Assembly: GCA_017642895.1 (NCBI GenBank)
Contig: JAEPON010000013.1
Coordinates: 56,207 to 120,206, forward strand
Length of the DNA: 64,000 bases
Direction of reading: 5' to 3'
Source of the DNA: Roseitalea sp.
Lineage (GTDB): Bacteria > Pseudomonadota > Alphaproteobacteria > Rhizobiales > Rhizobiaceae
Position numbers and translations under genes: made by a program. The notes beneath the pieces are model-generated. The model did not search any database. It was not told the DNA's origin and worked only from the letters and a program-made list of their open reading frames with translations. Position 1 is the first letter of the stretch; the number at the start of each line of letters is the position of its first letter. This document shows positions 8,783 to 18,076 of this stretch, one piece after another.

Positions 8783-9156
8783 CGCCCCTGATCCATTTCC
8801 TGTATCGTTCTTCGCGGCAGCAGAATATCATCGCGAACTAGAGGCGTCATTACACTGATTTTTCTAAACGCGGGCTTCGTCGTCGGCTTCACAGGGCGTT
8901 CAATGCCTCATTACGCCCCGGCAGCGCGTGGACCGGTATTGTTTGCTGGCAGCCCAGCACAGCGGTGTCGTGCATACCTTTCACTGACTCATCACCAATA
9001 CCTTGCAAGCGAGGACACGGCGCAATCGCCCATACGCGGACTAAACTTCAGACATTTGTCCACGGTGTGGGTATCAACTCGGCCGTCTATAAGCCGGAGG
9101 TTCTAGAGGAAGTTTGATGTAGGGATGACGTGGTGAGCGGTACGCTTGCTTGCACG
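8783..9156. other. Gene-free stretch, lower G+C
   Basis: About 370 bases upstream of the DUF4760 gene with no recognisable coding sequence, RNA gene or repeat. The leftward promoter of the DUF4760 gene should lie at its left end. The reduced G+C continues from that gene, so the whole segment 8100-9150 may be one acquired piece. Confidence 0.4.
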
Positions 9157-9197
9157 AAAAAAGGGCCGACCAGGCATTGCCGGACCGGCCCTTTTTT
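9157..9197 (-). terminator. Intrinsic terminator after the BCCT gene
   Basis: Perfect 12-bp arms aaaaaagggccg (9157-9168) and cggccctttttt (9186-9197). It lies 15 bases beyond the leftward stop codon at 9212. The A and T runs on both sides mean it could work in either direction. Confidence 0.88.
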
Positions 9198-9211
9198 AGT
9201 TGCGCTCGGTT

Positions 9212-10849
9212 TCAATCCCTTGGCTCGTCCATCAGCCCCTTGACGATGGCAAAGCAGGCCAGAAGCAGGACGATGGTGAACGGAAAGCCCGTCGAGACCG
9301 CCATCGCCTGAAGCGCGCCGAGCCCACCGCCAAGCAGCAGCGCGATCGCCACCAGCCCCTCGAATGTGCACCAGAACACGCGCTGGGGCAGCGGCGCATC
9401 GACCTTGCCGCCGGCGGTGATCGTGTCGATCACCAGCGAGCCGGAATCCGACGAGGTGACGAAGAAGACGATCACAAGGACGATGGCGACGAACGATGTC
9501 ACCGCGGCCAGCGGATATTGCGAGAGCATGACGAACAGTTTGAAGTCCTGTCCGGCATCGGCGACGCCCTGGAAACCGTCATTGACGATCTGGTGGATGG
9601 CGGTGCCGCCGAACGCGGTCATCCACAGCACGCACACCGCCGAGGGGATCAGGAGCACGCAGATGATGAATTCGCGCACCGTGCGGCCGCGCGAGACGCG
9701 CGCGATGAACATGCCCACAAAGGGCGACCAGGAAATCCACCAGGCCCAGTAGAACGCCGTCCAGCCCTGGCTGAAATTGGCATCCTCGCGGCCGAACGGC
9801 ATCGACAGCGCCGGAAGGTCGGCCAGATAGACACCCAGATTGGTGAAAAAGCCGGTGATGATGGCGAGCGTCGGGCCGACGATGATCACGAACGCCAAAA
9901 GCAGCATGGCCAGCACCATGTTGATCTCCGACAGCCGCTTGACGCCCGCATCGAGCCCGGCGACCACCGACATCAGCGCGACCGCCGTGATCGCCAGGAT
10001 GAGGATCACCTGGAACGTGTCGGTGTTGGGAAGGCCGTAGAGGAATTCGAGCCCGGCACTGGCCTGCGAGGCGCCGAAACCGAGCGAGGTGGCGAGACCG
10101 AACAGTGTTGCGAAGACGGCCAGTATGTCGATGACATGGCCGGTCCAGCCCCAGATGCGGTCGCCGAAGATCGGGTAGAAGACCGAGCGGATCGTCAGCG
10201 GCAGGCCCTTGTTGTAGGAAAAAAGCGCCAGCGACAGGGCGACGATCGCGTAGATCGCCCAAGGGTGCAGGCCCCAATGGAAGATCGTCGCGGCCATGCC
10301 CAGATTGGCCGCCGCCTGTTCGTCGCCCGCGGCGCCGCCGAGCGGGGCCCAGTCGGTGCGCACGCCATTTTCGACTGCGGTTCCGCCAAGCGACGAGGTG
10401 AAGTGCGAGATCGGCTCGGAAACGCCGAAATACATCAGGCCAATGCCCATGCCGGCGGCGAACAGCATCGCGAACCAGCCCATATAGGTGTAGTCGGGCG
10501 TCGCGTCGCGGCCGCCAAGGCGCACCTTGCCCAGCGGGGTGACGATCAGCACCAGGCACAGCAGCACGAAGATATTGGCCGCCGCCAGGAAGAACCAGTC
10601 CAGCGTCGAGGTCAGCCAGCCGCGCAGGCCGTTGAACAGCGGATCGACCTGGTTCTGGAAGGCCAGCGTCAGCACCACGAAGGCGACGACCGACAGGCCG
10701 GAAATGACGAAGACCGGATTGTGGATGTCGAGCCCGAACGGGCCGAGCGAGGTTTCGATATTGTCCTGGCCGACCTCATAGTCGGTTTCGATCAGATTGG
10801 CCGGCCCTTCGGGCTGCGGCAATCCGGTGGAGAGCGTGTCGTCGCTCAT
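9212..10849 (-). CDS. BCCT-family betaine/choline/carnitine-type transporter
   Basis: A 545-residue inner-membrane protein with about twelve membrane segments. It carries the family motif GMGIGLMYFGVSEPISHF (about 144-161) and an aromatic-rich substrate-site segment WAWWISWSPFVGMFIARVSRGRT (first part near 355-365). It matches sodium- or proton-coupled uptake carriers for glycine betaine, choline or similar trimethylammonium compounds. The exact substrate is not readable. The start has ggagg nine bases upstream. It is the second gene of a leftward pair with a UspA protein, 48 bases apart. BCCT-UspA pairs are common in marine alphaproteobacteria and fit a role in osmoprotection. Confidence 0.92.
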   Translation of the reverse strand: MSDDTLSTGLPQPEGPANLIETDYEVGQDNIETSLGPFGLDIHNPVFVISGLSVVAFVVLTLAFQNQVDPLFNGLRGWLTSTLDWFFLAAANIFVLLCLVLIVTPLGKVRLGGRDATPDYTYMGWFAMLFAAGMGIGLMYFGVSEPISHFTSSLGGTAVENGVRTDWAPLGGAAGDEQAAANLGMAATIFHWGLHPWAIYAIVALSLALFSYNKGLPLTIRSVFYPIFGDRIWGWTGHVIDILAVFATLFGLATSLGFGASQASAGLEFLYGLPNTDTFQVILILAITAVALMSVVAGLDAGVKRLSEINMVLAMLLLAFVIIVGPTLAIITGFFTNLGVYLADLPALSMPFGREDANFSQGWTAFYWAWWISWSPFVGMFIARVSRGRTVREFIICVLLIPSAVCVLWMTAFGGTAIHQIVNDGFQGVADAGQDFKLFVMLSQYPLAAVTSFVAIVLVIVFFVTSSDSGSLVIDTITAGGKVDAPLPQRVFWCTFEGLVAIALLLGGGLGALQAMAVSTGFPFTIVLLLACFAIVKGLMDEPRD

Positions 10850-10897
10850 GACGGTGATCCTCCCGATCGGTTGTTGTGTGCGCCGCGACGCGCCGCT

Positions 10898-11320
10898 TCA
10901 GCGGACGACGAACACCGATGCCGTGGCATGGGTGGCCATTGCGCCGCCGTGCGATGGCCACAAATGCCAGAAACGATCCACGGCGCCGGGCGTGTGCGAT
11001 GCCATCACCACCAGATCGGCGCCGATCTCGTCGACGGCAGCCAGAAGGTCGCGGTCGAGATTGGCGGCCGGATCGTGGCTCACGACGGCATGGGTTGCGA
11101 CACCGATCCCGTGCGCCTTCGCCTGTTCGGCGGCAAAAGCGTCAAGATGTGTGCGGTATTCGTCGGGATTGTGCCCGCCGGACCCCGGCGCGGCCGCGGT
11201 GACGCCGATATAGGTCACCTGCGCGCCGTAAAGCTTGGCCAGGTCCGCAGACGTGTCGATGGCCTTTTTCAGCTTGTCCGCATGTGCCAGATCAACCGGC
11301 ACGGCAATCATCTTGTACAT
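10898..11320 (-). CDS. UspA-family universal stress protein
   Basis: A 140-residue single-domain UspA protein beginning MYKMIAVPVDLAH. The start at 11320 is preferred over an ATG four codons upstream because ggagg sits just before it. The nucleotide-binding loop region appears as LVVMASHTPGAVDRF followed by GGAMATHATASVFVVR, where the usual GxxG(S/T) pattern is only partly kept. It is first in the leftward operon with the BCCT transporter and may tune transport or signal stress. That role is inferred from the frequent pairing, not shown here. Confidence 0.88.
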   Translation of the reverse strand: MYKMIAVPVDLAHADKLKKAIDTSADLAKLYGAQVTYIGVTAAAPGSGGHNPDEYRTHLDAFAAEQAKAHGIGVATHAVVSHDPAANLDRDLLAAVDEIGADLVVMASHTPGAVDRFWHLWPSHGGAMATHATASVFVVR

Positions 11321-11569
11321 GACGTCCTCCATCCTTCGTCATGTCGCCCGTGCAAGGCCGGGCCTTGCGGCAATTGTGCGGGCAGGCGCGGCGCAAAATC
11401 ATCCCGACAGCGCAGAGTCCCGGCGCAAATGGAACAGTCCGGGCCTGTTTTGGCCGGCCTGGCGGCCTGCAGATGCCCCGCGTCCGGCCGATGGGCACGC
11501 CCGCAGACTGCACAAAAAACGGGCAAAATGCCGACTTGCACAGAAATTCCAATCTCCTAAGCTGGACCG

Positions 11570-13003
11570 ATGGCGGAGGGCGCACCGAGACATTTCGACG
11601 AGATGACCGGCCGGGGCGACGGCGTCCGCTCGCCCTATTTCGCCTACCGGAGCTGGTTCGAGGCCGAGGATCCCGCCCGCCTCAAGCACAAGGCGGCCGA
11701 GGCGGAGACGTTCTTCCGCCGCATGGGGATCACCTTCAATGTCTATGGCGAGGCGGATGCGACCGAACGGCTGATCCCGTTCGATGTGGTGCCGCGCATC
11801 ATTTCGGGCCGCGAATGGGCGCGCCTGTCGCGCGGCATCGAACAGCGCGTCACCGCGATCAACGCCTTCCTGCACGATCTCTATCACCGCCAGGAGATTC
11901 TGCGCGCCGGGCGCATCCCGGTCGAGCTGATCGCCGGCAACGAGGCTTTCCTGCCGCAGATGATCGGCCTGAAACCGCCGGGCGGCGTCTACACCCATAT
12001 TGTCGGCACCGATCTGGTGCGCACCGGCGAGAACGATTTCTACGTGCTGGAGGACAATGCGCGCACGCCTTCGGGCGTTTCCTACATGCTGGAAAACCGC
12101 GAAACGATGCTGCACATGTTCCCCGAACTGTTCTCGTCGGTGGCGGTGCAGCCCGTCAGCACCTATCCGCGCAATCTGCGCCGCTCGCTGGCCGCCTGCG
12201 CGCCGCCCAACCGTTCGGCCGGAACGCCGACGATCGCGGTGCTGACGCCGGGCATCCACAATTCGGCCTATTACGAGCATGCGTTCCTGGCCGACCAGAT
12301 GGGCGCCGAACTGGTCGAGGGCCACGATCTGCGCGTCGTGGACGGTCGGGTGGCGATGCGCACGACGCGCGGATACCAGCCAATCGACGTGATCTACCGG
12401 CGCGTCGATGACGATTTCCTCGATCCGCTGAACTTCAACCCCGCGTCCATGCTCGGCGTGCCGGGCATCCTGGACGTCTACCGGGCCGGCAACATCACGA
12501 TCGCCAATGCGCCGGGCACCGGCATTGCCGACGACAAGGCGATCTATTCCTACATGCCCGAGATCGTCGAATTCTATACCGGCGAAAAGGCGATCCTGAA
12601 GAACGTGCCGACCTGGCGGTGCTCGGAGCCCGACGCGCTCGCCCATGTGCTGGACAATCTGCACAATCTGGTCGTCAAGGAGGTGCACGGTTCGGGCGGT
12701 TACGGCATGCTGGTCGGCCCGGCGGCGTCGAAGAAGGAGATCGCCGCCTTCCGCAAGAAGCTTGAGGCCAGGCCCGGCAACTATATCGCGCAGCCGACCC
12801 TGTCGCTGTCGACCGTGCCGATCCTGACCAAGGCGGGGCTGGCGCCGCGCCATGTCGATCTGCGGCCGTTCGTGCTGGTTTCGCCCAACGGCATCAAGAT
12901 CACGCCCGGCGGGCTGACGCGCGTGGCGCTCAAAAAGGGATCGTTGGTGGTGAACTCGTCGCAGGGCGGCGGCACCAAGGACACATGGGTGCTCGATGAG
13001 TAG
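11570..13003 (+). CDS. Circularly permuted ATP-grasp protein of the Anbu operon
   Basis: A 477-residue protein of the circularly permuted ATP-grasp type 2 family (COG2308, formerly DUF404/DUF407). Recognisable segments are FDEM at the start, VLEDNARTPSGVSYMLENR (about 163-181), which matches the family's conserved D-N-x-R-P-S-G segment, and the KEVHGSGGYGMLVGP loop near residue 370. ATP-grasp enzymes of this type are predicted to join an amine to a carboxylate, making a peptide-like compound. It leads a four-gene operon with alpha-E, transglutaminase and Anbu genes. The product made by such operons is not known. The start at 11570 keeps the conserved FDEM segment. Confidence 0.9.
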   Translation: MAEGAPRHFDEMTGRGDGVRSPYFAYRSWFEAEDPARLKHKAAEAETFFRRMGITFNVYGEADATERLIPFDVVPRIISGREWARLSRGIEQRVTAINAFLHDLYHRQEILRAGRIPVELIAGNEAFLPQMIGLKPPGGVYTHIVGTDLVRTGENDFYVLEDNARTPSGVSYMLENRETMLHMFPELFSSVAVQPVSTYPRNLRRSLAACAPPNRSAGTPTIAVLTPGIHNSAYYEHAFLADQMGAELVEGHDLRVVDGRVAMRTTRGYQPIDVIYRRVDDDFLDPLNFNPASMLGVPGILDVYRAGNITIANAPGTGIADDKAIYSYMPEIVEFYTGEKAILKNVPTWRCSEPDALAHVLDNLHNLVVKEVHGSGGYGMLVGPAASKKEIAAFRKKLEARPGNYIAQPTLSLSTVPILTKAGLAPRHVDLRPFVLVSPNGIKITPGGLTRVALKKGSLVVNSSQGGGTKDTWVLDE

Positions 13004-13054
13004 CGGGCATGCCCAGCGCGTCCGCCGGCCGGCGGCACACAAGGGATTGCGCTG

Positions 13055-13996
13055 ATGCTGGGTAAGACCGCGGGCGGCATATTCTGGATGTTCCGCTATC
13101 TGGAGCGGTCCGAAAACACCGCGCGGCTGGTCGATGCCGGGTTCCGCATCGCGTTGACGCGTTCGGCAACGGCGGAAAAGGAATGGGAATCGGTGGTCGC
13201 AACCGCCGGCGTGCGCGATGCCTATGTCGAACGCCACGGCCAGTTCGAGGCCTCCGCCGTCATCGATTTCCTGCTGCGCGACCGCGCCAACCCCTCAAGC
13301 GTGCTTTCGGTGATCGCCCAGGCGCGCGACAATGGGCGGCTTGTGCGGACCGCGCTGACCCGCGAGGTCTGGGAGGCGGTCAATGAGTGCTGGATGACGC
13401 TCAACGAGGTACTGTCGCGGCCGGTGCGGGACCGCGACCTACCCGCCGTGCTCGCCGCTATCCGCCAGCAGAGCGCGCTGGTGCGCGGCGCGCTGCACGG
13501 CACGATGCTGCGCAACGAGATCTTCGACTTCGCGCGGCTGGGCACCTTCCTCGAACGCGCCGACAACACCGCCCGCATTCTCGACGTCAAATATTACGTC
13601 TTGCTGCCGTCCCTGTCGCTGGTCGGCTCGACCATGGACAATGTGCAGTGGGAGACGATCCTGCGCTCGGTCTCGGCTTATCAATCCTATCGCTGGGTGA
13701 CGCGCGGCGATCCCAATCCGCGCGACATCGCCCATTTCCTGATCCTCGACCGGCGGCTGCCGCGCAGCCTTGCCTTCTGCTATGCCAAGATCAGCAACAA
13801 TCTGGGCTATCTGGAAGCCGATCACGGAACCCGGCCGCACTCGCACACCATGGCCGATGCGCGCTTTCACAGCTTCCAGAACAAGCCGATCGATGCGATC
13901 CTCGATGAGGGCCTGCATGAATTTCTCAGCGGCTTCATCGCCGACAACCAGGCGCTCGGCATCCAGATCGAACGCGATTACCGGTTTCACGAGTGA
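13055..13996 (+). CDS. Alpha-E domain protein (DUF403)
   Basis: A 313-residue, mostly helical protein beginning MLGKTAGGIFWMFRYLERSE, the usual opening of alpha-E proteins (COG2307), with glutamates on helices. A second characteristic stretch is FLERADNTARILDVKYY (about 165-181). The family almost always accompanies the circularly permuted ATP-grasp and transglutaminase genes, as here. Its biochemical role is unknown; a scaffold or substrate-carrying function has been suggested from gene context. It starts 51 bases after the ATP-grasp gene and ends three bases before the transglutaminase gene. Confidence 0.92.
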   Translation: MLGKTAGGIFWMFRYLERSENTARLVDAGFRIALTRSATAEKEWESVVATAGVRDAYVERHGQFEASAVIDFLLRDRANPSSVLSVIAQARDNGRLVRTALTREVWEAVNECWMTLNEVLSRPVRDRDLPAVLAAIRQQSALVRGALHGTMLRNEIFDFARLGTFLERADNTARILDVKYYVLLPSLSLVGSTMDNVQWETILRSVSAYQSYRWVTRGDPNPRDIAHFLILDRRLPRSLAFCYAKISNNLGYLEADHGTRPHSHTMADARFHSFQNKPIDAILDEGLHEFLSGFIADNQALGIQIERDYRFHE

Positions 13997-13999
13997 TCC

Positions 14000-14803
14000 A
14001 TGCTGCTGACCATCTCCCACACCACCCGCTACCAATATGACCGGCCGGCGCGGCATGCCCTGCAGCAGGTGCGGCTGACGCCCAAATCGCGCGCCGGCCA
14101 GACGGTGCAGCAATGGCAAACCGAGATCACCGGCGGCCAAAAGCAGCTTTCCTATGACGACCAGCACAACAATCATGTCGAACTGGTCAGCTTCGAGCCC
14201 GACGCGACCGAGGTGGTGATCCACTCGTACGGCACGGTGGACTCGACCAACGGCACCGGCATCGTCGGCCCGCAAGGGGGCTTTGCGCCGCTGTGGTACT
14301 TCCGCCGGCCAACGCCGCTGACCAGGCCGGGGCCGGGCCTGCGCAAGATGGCGCGCGAGATGGCGCAGGCGGGCGCCAGCGACGATGTGGCCAACATGCA
14401 CGCGCTGATGAACGCGATCGAGGCGGTGGTGCGCTACGATCCGGGCAACACCGACACGGGCACCACCGCCGAAGAGGCGCTGGAAGCGGGCCATGGCGTC
14501 TGCCAGGACCATGCCCACATCTTCATCGCGCTGGCCCGCATGCTTGGCTATCCGGCGCGCTATGTCTCGGGCTATCTGATGATGAACGACCGTATCCAGC
14601 AGGATGCCACCCATGCCTGGGCGGAAGCGCACATTGCCGGGCTTGGCTGGGTGGGCTTTGACGTCTCCAACGCGATCTCGCCCGACGAGCGCTATGTGCG
14701 GGTGGCGACGGGGCTCGACTATCGCGAGGCGGCGCCGATCTCAGGACTTCTTGTGGGCGCGGGAACCGAAGAGATGGCTGTCACATTGCAAGTGCAGCAA
14801 TGA
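14000..14803 (+). CDS. Transglutaminase-like cysteine protease of the Anbu operon
   Basis: A 267-residue cytoplasmic protein with the N-terminal beta-rich domain seen in bacterial transglutaminase-like proteins (residues 1-100). The papain-fold core follows: Cys in GHGVCQDHAHIFIALARMLG (about 162-181), His in DATHAWAEAHIAGLGWVGFD (about 198-217) and the Asp a few residues on. These form the Cys-His-Asp triad. Such proteins either cleave or join peptide bonds. Within this operon it probably processes the product of the ATP-grasp ligase. The start follows the alpha-E stop by three bases, indicating coupled translation. Confidence 0.92.
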   Translation: MLLTISHTTRYQYDRPARHALQQVRLTPKSRAGQTVQQWQTEITGGQKQLSYDDQHNNHVELVSFEPDATEVVIHSYGTVDSTNGTGIVGPQGGFAPLWYFRRPTPLTRPGPGLRKMAREMAQAGASDDVANMHALMNAIEAVVRYDPGNTDTGTTAEEALEAGHGVCQDHAHIFIALARMLGYPARYVSGYLMMNDRIQQDATHAWAEAHIAGLGWVGFDVSNAISPDERYVRVATGLDYREAAPISGLLVGAGTEEMAVTLQVQQ

Positions 14804-14837
14804 TCGGTGCAACGCGGAGCGATTCGGGGACCCTTTC

Positions 14838-15578
14838 ATGACCTATTGCGTCGGCCTGACCCTCAACAGGGGGCTGGTCTTCATGTCCGACACGCGCACC
14901 AATGCGGGCGTCGACAACATCTCCGTTTTCAAGAAGATGTTCCACTGGCAGACCAAGGGCGACCGGGCCATCGTGATGATGACGGCGGGCAACCTTGCCA
15001 CCACGCAGGCGGTCGTCAGCCTGCTCGACGAGCGTTCCAAGGCACCCGGCGACCGGCAGCCGACGATCCTTGAGGCGCCATCCATGTTCCAGGTGGCGCG
15101 CATGGTCGCCGACACGCTGCGCGAGGTGGTGCAGAGCCATGCGCCGGCCGGCCAGAGCGCCGATGCCGCCTTCAATGCGACGATCATTCTGGGTGGACAG
15201 ATCAAGGGCTCCGAGCCGCGTCTGTTCCTGATCTATCCGGAGGGCAATTTCGTCGAGGCGAGCGGCGACACACCCTTCTTCCAGATCGGCGAGACCAAAT
15301 ATGGCAAGCCGATCCTGGTGCGGGCCTACGATCCGGACATGAGCTTCGAAGACGCCATCAAGCTGCTGCTGGTCTCCTTTGATTCCACCATCAAGGCGAA
15401 CCTGTCGGTCGGCCTGCCGCTCGACTTCCAGATTTATGAGCGCGACAGTTTCGAACTGGGCGCCTGGGGCCGCATCGAACAGGGCGATGCCTATTACGCG
15501 ACGATCTCCGAAGGGTGGAGCGAAGCGCTGCGCAGCGCCTTCAACTCCCTGCCCGACTTTTCGTTCCACGGTCGCTGA
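14838..15578 (+). CDS. Anbu (ancestral beta subunit), proteasome-like protease
   Basis: A 246-residue protein of the Ntn-hydrolase fold beginning MTYCVGLTLNRGLVFMSDTR. There is no propeptide: removing Met1 would expose Thr2 as the nucleophile, as in other Anbu proteins. The SDTRTNAG stretch after the first strand pair parallels the conserved Asp region of proteasome beta subunits. Family members assemble into open helical or ring-like multimers rather than closed proteasome barrels. It is last in the four-gene operon, 34 bases after the transglutaminase gene. Its substrate is unknown; degradation of the peptide made by the operon is a common guess. Confidence 0.92.
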   Translation: MTYCVGLTLNRGLVFMSDTRTNAGVDNISVFKKMFHWQTKGDRAIVMMTAGNLATTQAVVSLLDERSKAPGDRQPTILEAPSMFQVARMVADTLREVVQSHAPAGQSADAAFNATIILGGQIKGSEPRLFLIYPEGNFVEASGDTPFFQIGETKYGKPILVRAYDPDMSFEDAIKLLLVSFDSTIKANLSVGLPLDFQIYERDSFELGAWGRIEQGDAYYATISEGWSEALRSAFNSLPDFSFHGR

Positions 15579-15735
15579 CACCGCTTGCAACCCCGCCGCC
15601 GGCGCGTTCACCATTCGGTAACGGTTTGGCTTGTCTTGCGTGCGCCGTTGCGATTAACTCCGCCCACGTGGCCCGGCGCCCCGACGATGTGGGCGCGGCC
15701 GGGCCGACGGAGTTCAACAGGGAGTTTACTCAGTC

Positions 15736-16920
15736 ATGAAGAAAACGCTTCTCGCCGCAGCCAGCGTTCTGGCATTGACGGCGGCCGCCCAGGCCGAAGA
15801 CGTCAAGATGGGCATCATTCTGGGCTTCACCGGCCCGATCGAATCGCTAACGCCCGACATGGCGGCCGGCGCGGAAATGGCCATCAGCGAAGTCAATGAA
15901 TCCGGCCTGTTCCTGGGCGGCATGACGATCGAGCCCGTGCGTGCCGATTCCACCTGCGTGGACGCCGCAGCGGCGACCGCAGCGGCCGAACGGCTGATCA
16001 CCTCGGACGGCGTCGTTTCGATCATGGGCGCGGACTGCTCGGGCGTGACCACGGCGGTTGCCAACAATGCGGCCATCCCCAACGGTGTCTTGATGATCTC
16101 GCCGTCGGCCACCTCGCCGGCGCTGACCACGATCGAGGACAATGGCCTGTTCTTCCGCACCGCGCCGTCCGATGCGCGCCAGGGCGAAGTGTTGGCCGAA
16201 GTGGTGATGGGCAACGGGGTGGAATCGATCGCGATCACCTACACCAACAACGACTATGGCAAGGGCCTTGCGGATTCGTTCCAGTCGGCGTTCGAGGCGA
16301 TGGGCGGAACGGTGACCATCACCGCGGCCCATGAAGACGGGCGCGGCGACTATTCGGCCGAAGTGGGCGCACTGGCGTCCGCCGGCGGCGATGCACTGGC
16401 CGTGCTCGGCTATGTCGACCAGGGCGGCCGCGGCGTCATGGAAGGCGCAATCGACACCGGCGCGTTCGAAACCTTCTATCTTGGCGACGGCATGATCGGC
16501 GACTCGCTGCTCGACCTGCCGGGCCTGGGCGATGTGACGACGATCGGCACCGCGCCGGGCGCCGAAGGCGATTTCGTCGATACGTTCAACGCCATGTTCG
16601 CCGAGCAGGTGGGCGACGGCTCGGGCCCCTATCGCGGCGAGAGCTATGATGCGGCCGCGCTGATGATCCTCGCCATGCAGAAGGCCGGCAGCGCGGACCG
16701 CGGCGCGATCGCCGGCAACATCATGGATCTGGCCAACGCGCCCGGCGAACAGATCGGCCCCGGCGAACTGGCCAAGGCGCTCGAAATGGTCGCCAATGGC
16801 GAAGAGATCGACTATGTCGGCGCCACCAATGTCGAGTTCACCGAGGTGGGCGAAGCGGCCGGCACCTATCGGGTGCTGCAGGTTGGCGACGGCGCCTGGG
16901 ACACGCTCGAAGTCAAGTGA
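15736..16920 (+). CDS. ABC transporter periplasmic binding protein, branched-chain amino acid type
   Basis: A 394-residue precursor with a classic secretion signal (MKKTLLAAASVLALTAAAQA, residues 1-20) and a type I periplasmic binding fold. It starts MGIILGFTGPIESLTPDMA and contains the hinge-region segment YTNNDYGKGLADSF. It belongs to the LivJ/LivK-like family that binds amino acids, amides or urea; the ligand cannot be told. No permease genes adjoin it. A liv-type operon without its own binding protein lies at 23224-27203, so the two may work together. It ends at a good terminator, so it is likely a single-gene unit. Confidence 0.92.
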   Translation: MKKTLLAAASVLALTAAAQAEDVKMGIILGFTGPIESLTPDMAAGAEMAISEVNESGLFLGGMTIEPVRADSTCVDAAAATAAAERLITSDGVVSIMGADCSGVTTAVANNAAIPNGVLMISPSATSPALTTIEDNGLFFRTAPSDARQGEVLAEVVMGNGVESIAITYTNNDYGKGLADSFQSAFEAMGGTVTITAAHEDGRGDYSAEVGALASAGGDALAVLGYVDQGGRGVMEGAIDTGAFETFYLGDGMIGDSLLDLPGLGDVTTIGTAPGAEGDFVDTFNAMFAEQVGDGSGPYRGESYDAAALMILAMQKAGSADRGAIAGNIMDLANAPGEQIGPGELAKALEMVANGEEIDYVGATNVEFTEVGEAAGTYRVLQVGDGAWDTLEVK

Positions 16921-16950
16921 CGGAACCCGCCATCGGGCGCACCGAACGGA

Positions 16951-16978
16951 AAACCCCGGCCATCGCGCCGGGGTTTTT
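16951..16978 (+). terminator. Intrinsic terminator after the binding-protein gene
   Basis: A 10-bp stem aaaccccggc (16951-16960) with gccggggttt (16967-16976), loop catcgc, and a T-run running to 16978. It lies 30 bases after the stop codon. Confidence 0.9.
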
Positions 16979-17007
16979 GTTTGTCACCGGAAAAGACGTG
17001 CGGCCCG

Positions 17008-17907
17008 TCAGGGCGCATCGCGGCGGATGAAGCTGCCGTAGACAAAGCCCGACTGGCCCTCATAGACCGCTTCGCACCAATGGTCGCATCCATCGGCGGA
17101 GGCAAAGGCCGCATTGCCGGGAATGATGGCAAGAACCCGCGCATCATTATCCGGGCCGGCGCGCAGATTGACATGTTCGCGCGCCCAGGCAGCGGGCAGG
17201 CCGTTGGTGGCGCCGACCGCCGCGTTCGCCGGATCGCTGCTGGAACTTGATGCAGGTGCCGACGCCAGAGCAGCCGGTTCGACCGTTTCGGTCGCGGTTT
17301 CCGGTGGCAGACGGAAATTCGGATCGCCTTCAGCGGCCAGCCGTGCCTCGATCGCCAGCACCTCGGCTTCCGTTTCCGCCACCTCGACGGTTTGCGGCGC
17401 GGTCCCGGTTTGGACGGCCAGCGGGGCGCGGACGGGCGCATCGCCGCCGGCAAAGGCGGCAAGGCCGGAACCGGGCCGGCCAGCGTCCGATGCCGGCGCG
17501 GCAAACGGGGGCGGTGCGCTCTGCGATGCCGGGGCAGTGCCGCCGAACCGCGCTGCCACCGGCGCAGCGGCGGCCGGCGGCGTGGCCGGCGTTTCCGCCA
17601 CAACCGCCGAGGTTTGTGCGACGCGGTCTTCGGTGTCCGTTGCTGCCGCGATCGCGACCGGTTCGGCGGGTCGTGCGGCCGGTGCCGGCAAGGTCTCGGC
17701 CGCCGGCACGGCCGCGGCCTGCATGGCACCGATGTCGGGCTGGCGGGCGAGCCCGGCCGCGATCAGCATGGCGCCGGCCGCAAGGCCCAGTCCCGCCATG
17801 CCGGAATAAAGGGCAGCGGGCGGCGCCCAGCTCTCGGTGGCCGCGGCAGCCCGTGCGCGATTGGCTCGCGGCGGCTGGCCGGCCCAGTGAATCTTTGCTT
17901 GACGCAT
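17008..17907 (-). CDS. Membrane-anchored SH3-domain protein
   Basis: A 299-residue protein with a short cytoplasmic N-terminus, one membrane segment (about 34-54), a long Ala/Pro-rich low-complexity linker (about 60-235) and a C-terminal bacterial SH3 domain (about 246-295: HVNLRAGPDNDARVLAIIPG, then WCEAVYEGQSGFVYGSFI). The layout places the SH3 domain in the periplasm, where it may bind peptidoglycan or another envelope ligand. The start at 17907 has ggag upstream, 17 codons inside the longest frame. The two cysteines in DGCDHWCE are of the kind that can form a disulfide. It lies downstream of the repeat protein on the same strand, 169 bases away, and may be read from its own promoter. Confidence 0.8.
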   Translation of the reverse strand: MRQAKIHWAGQPPRANRARAAAATESWAPPAALYSGMAGLGLAAGAMLIAAGLARQPDIGAMQAAAVPAAETLPAPAARPAEPVAIAAATDTEDRVAQTSAVVAETPATPPAAAAPVAARFGGTAPASQSAPPPFAAPASDAGRPGSGLAAFAGGDAPVRAPLAVQTGTAPQTVEVAETEAEVLAIEARLAAEGDPNFRLPPETATETVEPAALASAPASSSSSDPANAAVGATNGLPAAWAREHVNLRAGPDNDARVLAIIPGNAAFASADGCDHWCEAVYEGQSGFVYGSFIRRDAP

Positions 17908-18076
17908 TGTCTTACTCCCATTGCCCGGCGAGCGGATGCTGGCGGACAAATGGCGCAAGAATTCGGCGCCGCGGGCGGATGCCGATCACGTTTCGTGTCA
18001 GTGAAGCAGCAGCCGGGCTACACAGCCCGTTGTGGCACCGTCAAAGCGCCGGGCAGGCGCCCCGCAAGCGTCTTGC

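Noticed and set aside
9200..11560. A 786-residue rightward frame rich in Arg/His/Asp
   Set aside because: It is antisense to the BCCT transporter and UspA genes, which have clear motifs and ribosome binding sites.
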